Source of the DNA: Candidatus Aminicenantes bacterium UBA2199
Lineage (GTDB): Bacteria > Acidobacteriota > Aminicenantia > UBA2199
DNA length: 5,015 nt
Direction: 5' to 3'
Assembly: GCA_002327965.1 (NCBI GenBank)
Contig: DCVB01000080.1
Location: forward strand, 1 to 5,015
A program made the translations under genes and the position numbers. Every line of letters begins with the position of its first letter. Position 1 is the first letter of the stretch. This document shows, piece by piece, positions 1 through 5,015 of this stretch. The notes beneath the pieces were generated by a model. That model saw nothing but the letters and a program-made list of their open reading frames with translations, did no database searches and was not told the origin of the DNA.

Positions 1-79
1 TTAGGTGCTTGGATTTTGATGCTTTGATTCTTCCCGTGCACCGTCCGCCGTGCGCCGTAAACCGAGCCTGTTCGTGTAA
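1..79. other. Intergenic region downstream of rho
   Basis: This is the only non-coding stretch of any length. Besides the heptamer array at 31-58, there is a short direct repeat of TTTGAT at 15-20 and 23-28. I find no GC-rich stem followed by a T-run in the direction of rho transcription, so no intrinsic terminator is visible. No ATG start of a following minus-strand gene is visible before the window ends. Whether the transcript continues into another gene cannot be judged here. Confidence 0.6.
31..58. repeat. Imperfect heptamer tandem repeat downstream of rho
   Basis: Four adjacent 7-nt units on the plus strand read TTCCCGT, GCACCGT, CCGCCGT and GCGCCGT, or ACGG-type units on the minus strand. 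The last three share the pattern SCRCCGT or close to it, and all four end in CCGT or CCCGT. The array begins 21 nt after the rho stop codon. I do not recognise a named repeat family and assign no function. Confidence 0.55.
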
Positions 80-1345
80 TTACATCCCCTTGGACATCAT
101 GTTGATGAACTCGGCGTTGGATTTGGTCTTGGAGAGCTTGTCCACCAGCAGTTCCATGGCCTCGACCTCGGACATCTGCGCCAGTACCTTGCGCAGGACC
201 CAGATCTTGCTCAGCTCGTCGCGCTCGATCAGCAGCTCTTCCTTGCGCGTGCCGGAACGGAACAGGTCGATGGCCGGGAAGACGCGCTTGTCGGCCAGCC
301 GGCGGTCGAGGTTGATCTCCATGTTGCCGGTGCCCTTGAATTCCTCGAAGATGACCTCGTCCATGCGGCTGCCGGAATCGACGATGGCCGTGGCCAGGAT
401 GGTCAGGCTGCCGCCGCCCTCGATGTTGCGCGCGGCGCCGAAGAACTTCTTCGGCTTGTTCAGGGCGTTGGCGTCGATGCCGCCCGAGAGCACTTTTCCC
501 GACGCCGGCGTGATGGCGTTGTGGGCGCGGGCCAGGCGGGTGATCGAGTCGAGAAGGATGACGACGTCCTTGCCCATCTCCACCATGCGCTTGGCCTTCT
601 CGAGCACGATGTCGGCCACCTTGGTGTGGCGCAGCGGGATCTCGTCGAAGGTGGAGGCGATGACTTCGCCCTTGACGTTACGGCTCATGTCGGTAACCTC
701 CTCGGGCCGTTCGTCGATGAGCAGGACGATCAGGTTGACCTCCGGGTGGTTGACCTCGATGGACTTGGCGATGCTCTGCAGGATCATGGTCTTGCCGGTG
801 CGCGGGGCGGCCACGATCAGGCCGCGCTGCCCCTTGCCGATGGGAGTGAGCAGGTTCATCACCCGGCCCGACATGTTGTCGGTGCCGGTCTCCAGGTTGA
901 TCTTTTCGTCGGGGTAGAGCGGCGTCAGCTTCTCGAAGCGGACGTTGCGGCGCTTTTCGGTCACCGCCTCGGGGTCCTCGTTGTTGACCGCCTCGACGCT
1001 CAGCAGCGCGAAATACTTCTCGCCGGTCTTGGGCGGCCGCACCGATCCCGATACCGTATCGCCGGTGCGCAAGTCGAACTTGTTCACCTGCGAGGGCGAA
1101 ACGTAGATGTCCTCGGGGCTGGTCAGGTAGGCGTACTCCTGGAAGCGCAGGAAGCCGTAGCCCTCGCTGTGCACCTCGATGACCCCCTCGGCGAACAGCT
1201 TGCCGTTGGCGCGGGCCTGGGCGTCCAGAACCTTGAAGAACAGGGAGTTCTTGTCGTTGACCTCCTTGTCGTCGAGCTGCATTTCCTTGACCAGTTTTTT
1301 CAATTCCAGCGCCTTCATGCCCTGCAGGTCTTTCAATGAATACAT
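80..1345 (-). CDS. rho: Transcription termination factor Rho
   Basis: Rho is a hexameric RNA-dependent ATPase and 5'-3' translocase that binds nascent C-rich RNA and ends transcription. From the ATG at 1345 the product is 421 residues (E. coli 419). The N-terminal helical Rho-N domain covers about residues 1-48. The cold-shock-like RNA-binding fold contains the RNP1 motif GYGFLRF (62-68). The ATPase core has P-loop AAPRTGKT (179-186), the catalytic-glutamate segment DERPEEVTDM (211-220), Walker B VVILLDSITRLAR (261-273), the Q-loop region ASGKVLSGGIDANAL (281-295) and the R-loop EFKGTGNME (335-343). There is no long insertion in the RNA-binding domain of the kind seen in Actinobacteria. A GTG at 1351 is also in frame, but it overlaps the AAGGAG, whereas the ATG at 1345 is 5 nt downstream of it, so I chose ATG. 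The 9-nt gap to engB leaves no autoregulatory leader. The P-loop is slightly unusual (A-A-P-R-T for the E. coli A-P-P-K-A). Confidence 0.97.
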   Translation of the reverse strand: MYSLKDLQGMKALELKKLVKEMQLDDKEVNDKNSLFFKVLDAQARANGKLFAEGVIEVHSEGYGFLRFQEYAYLTSPEDIYVSPSQVNKFDLRTGDTVSGSVRPPKTGEKYFALLSVEAVNNEDPEAVTEKRRNVRFEKLTPLYPDEKINLETGTDNMSGRVMNLLTPIGKGQRGLIVAAPRTGKTMILQSIAKSIEVNHPEVNLIVLLIDERPEEVTDMSRNVKGEVIASTFDEIPLRHTKVADIVLEKAKRMVEMGKDVVILLDSITRLARAHNAITPASGKVLSGGIDANALNKPKKFFGAARNIEGGGSLTILATAIVDSGSRMDEVIFEEFKGTGNMEINLDRRLADKRVFPAIDLFRSGTRKEELLIERDELSKIWVLRKVLAQMSEVEAMELLVDKLSKTKSNAEFINMMSKGM

Positions 1346-1350
1346 GTTCA

Positions 1351-1357
1351 CTCCTTA
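1351..1357 (-). promoter_or_regulatory. Ribosome binding site of rho, overlapping the engB stop codon
   Basis: The coding strand reads TAAGGAG. The TAA is the engB stop and AAGGAG is a strong Shine-Dalgarno sequence ending 5 nt before the rho ATG at 1345. This decides the rho start: the in-frame GTG two codons upstream shares its first base with the end of the Shine-Dalgarno sequence and cannot be served by it. The overlap is a classic layout for translational coupling of engB and rho. Confidence 0.8.
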
Positions 1358-1981
1358 GACGGCCTCTTGGATCCGTCGCCAGATCTCGTCCTTTGCCGGC
1401 GGCGATTTGATCGAGAAAGAAATGGCGAGCAGGCCGAATTTGTTTTTGAGTTGCGCGATGAGATTTCGTTGTTGCGAAAATGAAATTTTATCACTCTTGG
1501 TCAGGATTGTCAAGATGGGGAGATTTTTTTCGACGATCTGGGCCAAAACCTCCAGGTCGCTGGCCAGGAAGCCGCGGCGCGAGTCGATGAGCAGGACCGC
1601 CAGGCGGACATTCTCCGCCCGCGCCAGGAAGTCGGCGATGAGCCGGCGCACACGGACGCTTTCCCCCTTGGAGACGCGGGCGTAGCCGTAGCCGGGCAGG
1701 TCGGCGAAAATGATCCCCGGCGCGGGGAAACCCCGGGCGGGAGTCATCGCCTCCTTTCGCGGCGCCGCCACGGGGGCAAGGCTGACGCCGTAGTAGTTCA
1801 CGCTGAGTGTCTTGCCGGGCGTGGAACTGGTCTTGGCCAGCCGCCGTTCCAGCAGGGAGTTGATCAGCGTGGATTTGCCCACGTTGGAGCGCCCGAAGAA
1901 AAGGATCTTGGGGCGGACATCCGCCGGCAGCTGGCCGGCGTTGAAGTAAGTTCCCACGAGTTCCGCTTTTTTTATGTTCAT
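1355..1981 (-). CDS. engB: Ribosome biogenesis GTP-binding protein EngB (YsxC/YihA family), with an internal insertion
   Basis: EngB is a small TRAFAC-class GTPase needed for assembly of the large ribosomal subunit. The product is 208 residues. G1 is GRSNVGKS (30-37), G2 is STPGKT (53-58), G3 is DLPGYG (94-99) and G4 is TKSD (161-164). The DLPGYGYA signature and the N-terminal KKAELV segment are typical of EngB. Two things are odd. Between G2 and G3 there are 35 residues where relatives such as B. subtilis and E. coli have about 15. The extra stretch (about residues 69-89) is rich in proline and alanine. The G5 region reads FSIKSPPAKDE, where relatives have an FSS...KKG-like sequence, so a serine and a glycycine-equivalent position are lost. 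The ATG at 1981 fits the family N-terminus, but I see no Shine-Dalgarno sequence in front of it. It lies 18 nt after the lon stop, so reinitiation by ribosomes leaving lon is plausible. The stop overlaps the rho ribosome binding site. Confidence 0.95.
   Translation of the reverse strand: MNIKKAELVGTYFNAGQLPADVRPKILFFGRSNVGKSTLINSLLERRLAKTSSTPGKTLSVNYYGVSLAPVAAPRKEAMTPARGFPAPGIIFADLPGYGYARVSKGESVRVRRLIADFLARAENVRLAVLLIDSRRGFLASDLEVLAQIVEKNLPILTILTKSDKISFSQQRNLIAQLKNKFGLLAISFSIKSPPAKDEIWRRIQEAV
1922..1940 (-). repeat. Perfect GC-only 7-bp hairpin within the 5' part of engB
   Basis: CGCCGGC and GCCGGCG flank a 5-nt loop, giving a perfect stem of seven G-C pairs about 41-59 nt downstream of the engB A of ATG (codons for roughly Ala15-Ala20). 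No T-run follows on the coding strand, so it is not an intrinsic terminator. It may be a by-product of the Ala/Gly/Pro codons, but it is the strongest short hairpin I noticed in the window. Confidence 0.5.
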
Positions 1982-1994
1982 GGTCGAAAAAAAG
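1966..1994 (-). repeat. A7/T7 inverted repeat bracketing the engB start codon
   Basis: On the coding strand C followed by seven T lies upstream of the engB ATG, and seven A followed by G lies in codons 3-5. They form a perfect 8-bp inverted repeat with a 13-nt loop that contains the start codon (1979-1981). The stem would be A-U only apart from one G-C pair, so it is weak. Whether it folds or matters for translation is inference. It stands out because the surrounding sequence is GC-rich. Confidence 0.5.
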
Positions 1995-1999
1995 ATCGC

Positions 2000-4317
<2,318 letters not shown>

Positions 4318-4330
<13 letters not shown>

Positions 4331-5015
4331 TTCTTGTCCCTGAGGAATTGGCCGTCGATCAGCACCTTGCCGGCCGTCTCCTTGCGCGATGGAATCTCGA
4401 ACATCAGGTCGAGCATGATCTCCTCGAAGATGGCGCGCAATCCCCGGGCGCCGACGCCGCGGTCGATGGCCTGGACGGTGATCATTTCCAGGGCGTCCTT
4501 GGAAAAATCCAGGTCGACGCCGTCCATTTTGAGCAGCGCCTTGAATTGCTTGGTGATGGCATCCTTGGGCTCCAGCAGGATGCGGTACAGTTGGTCCTTG
4601 TCGAGCTCGTCGAGCACGCCCATGACCGAGAAACGCCCGACCAGCTCGGGAATAAGTCCGTAGCGGATCAGGTCGTCGGGCTGCGCCTGCTGGAAAATGT
4701 CGGCGCGGTAGGCCCGGTTTTTTTCCTTGGCGGCGGTCGAGAAGCCGATGGCGTTCTTCTTGAGGCGCCGCTGGATGATCTTGTCCAGGCCGACGAAAGC
4801 GCCGCCGGCGATGAACAGGATGTTCCGGGTGTCGATCTTGAGGAACTCCTGATAGGGGTGCTTGCGTCCCCCCAGGGGAGGCACGTTGGCCACGGTGCCC
4901 TCGACGATCTTGAGCAGCGCCTGCTGCACGCCCTCGCCGGAGACGTCGCGGGTCGAGGACGGCGAGCCGCCCGAGCGGCGGGCGATCTTGTCGATCTCGT
5001 CCAGGTAGATGATGT
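4318..5015 (-). CDS. clpX: ATP-dependent Clp protease ATP-binding subunit ClpX, C-terminal part (5' end beyond the window)
   Basis: ClpX is a hexameric cytosolic AAA+ unfoldase that recognises tagged proteins and threads them into the ClpP peptidase. The window holds 231 complete codons, from the Walker B strand to the stop. The zinc-binding domain, Walker A and the GYVG pore loop lie upstream, out of view. Numbering from the first full codon, I see Walker B IIYLDEID (1-8), the pore-2 segment RDVSGEGVQQ (22-31), GGRKHP with the RKH loop (48-53), the sensor-1 region NILFIAGGAF (64-73), the ClpP-docking IGF tripeptide (89-91), the arginine-finger box GLIPELVGR (119-127) and sensor 2 GARGLR (188-193). 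The IGF loop implies a ClpP partner, presumably encoded just upstream (inference). The reading frame runs open to the window edge, so the GTG at 4929 is internal and not a start. The C-terminus is about 15 residues shorter than in E. coli. The TGA stop lies inside lon, giving a 13-nt overlap. Confidence 0.97.
4337..4341 (-). promoter_or_regulatory. Ribosome binding site of lon, inside clpX
   Basis: On the coding strand AGGGA lies 6 nt before the lon ATG, within the last codons of clpX. It is a moderate Shine-Dalgarno match at good spacing and supports the start at 4330. Because lon begins before clpX ends, ribosomes finishing clpX would pass over this site. Confidence 0.55.

Noticed and set aside
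1..79. Intrinsic terminator after rho
   Set aside because: Only a 4-bp GCAC/GTGC stem could be found within the heptamer array, and no T-run follows it in the direction of transcription.
521..1339. Plus-strand open frame of 272 codons opposite rho, and a similar one at 9-917
   Set aside because: Both are antisense shadows of rho with no motifs, no convincing ribosome binding site and a composition set by the opposite strand.
1349..1351. GTG at 1351 as the rho start
   Set aside because: It overlaps the end of the AAGGAG Shine-Dalgarno sequence. The ATG two codons later has correct spacing.
4927..4929. GTG at 4929 as the clpX start
   Set aside because: The frame continues upstream with Walker B and the RDVSGEG segment, so this GTG is an internal valine codon. 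The gene is cut by the window edge, not truncated.

Overview
The window is a tightly packed bacterial housekeeping locus. All genes lie on the minus strand, so transcription runs from high to low coordinates. In transcription order they are clpX (its 3' part only, cut by the window edge at 5015), lon, engB (ysxC/yihA family) and rho. About 98% of the window is coding. Base composition is GC-rich (roughly 60% by eye), and this is why long open frames without function appear on the opposite strand and in other frames.

Layout: clpX 4318-5015 (partial) overlaps lon 2000-4330 by 13 nt. Lon is followed after 18 nt by engB, 1355-1981. EngB is followed after 9 nt by rho, 80-1345, whose Shine-Dalgarno sequence overlaps the engB stop codon. 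The spacing points to one transcript with translational coupling. Positions 1-79, downstream of rho, are the only intergenic stretch of any size. They hold a short imperfect heptamer tandem repeat and no recognisable intrinsic terminator.

How the genes fit together: ClpX (unfoldase partner of ClpP) and Lon are the two ATP-dependent protein quality-control machines. EngB is a GTPase for large ribosomal subunit assembly, and Rho is the transcription termination helicase. A clpX-lon-engB neighbourhood is a known bacterial arrangement, and clpP and possibly tig would be expected upstream beyond 5015 (inference). Having rho directly behind engB with a 9-nt gap leaves no room for the attenuated leader that controls rho in enterobacteria.

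Organism: a GC-rich bacterium. The full-length Lon, the ClpX IGF loop and the gene order would suit a deltaproteobacterial or Acidobacteriota-like lineage, but this is a low-confidence guess and the sequence alone does not settle it. I see no mobile element, CRISPR array, RNA gene or novel system. The points worth a second look are small: a Pro/Ala-rich insertion and a degenerate G5 motif in EngB, unusual sequence structure around the engB start, an uncommon Rho P-loop and the heptamer repeat.
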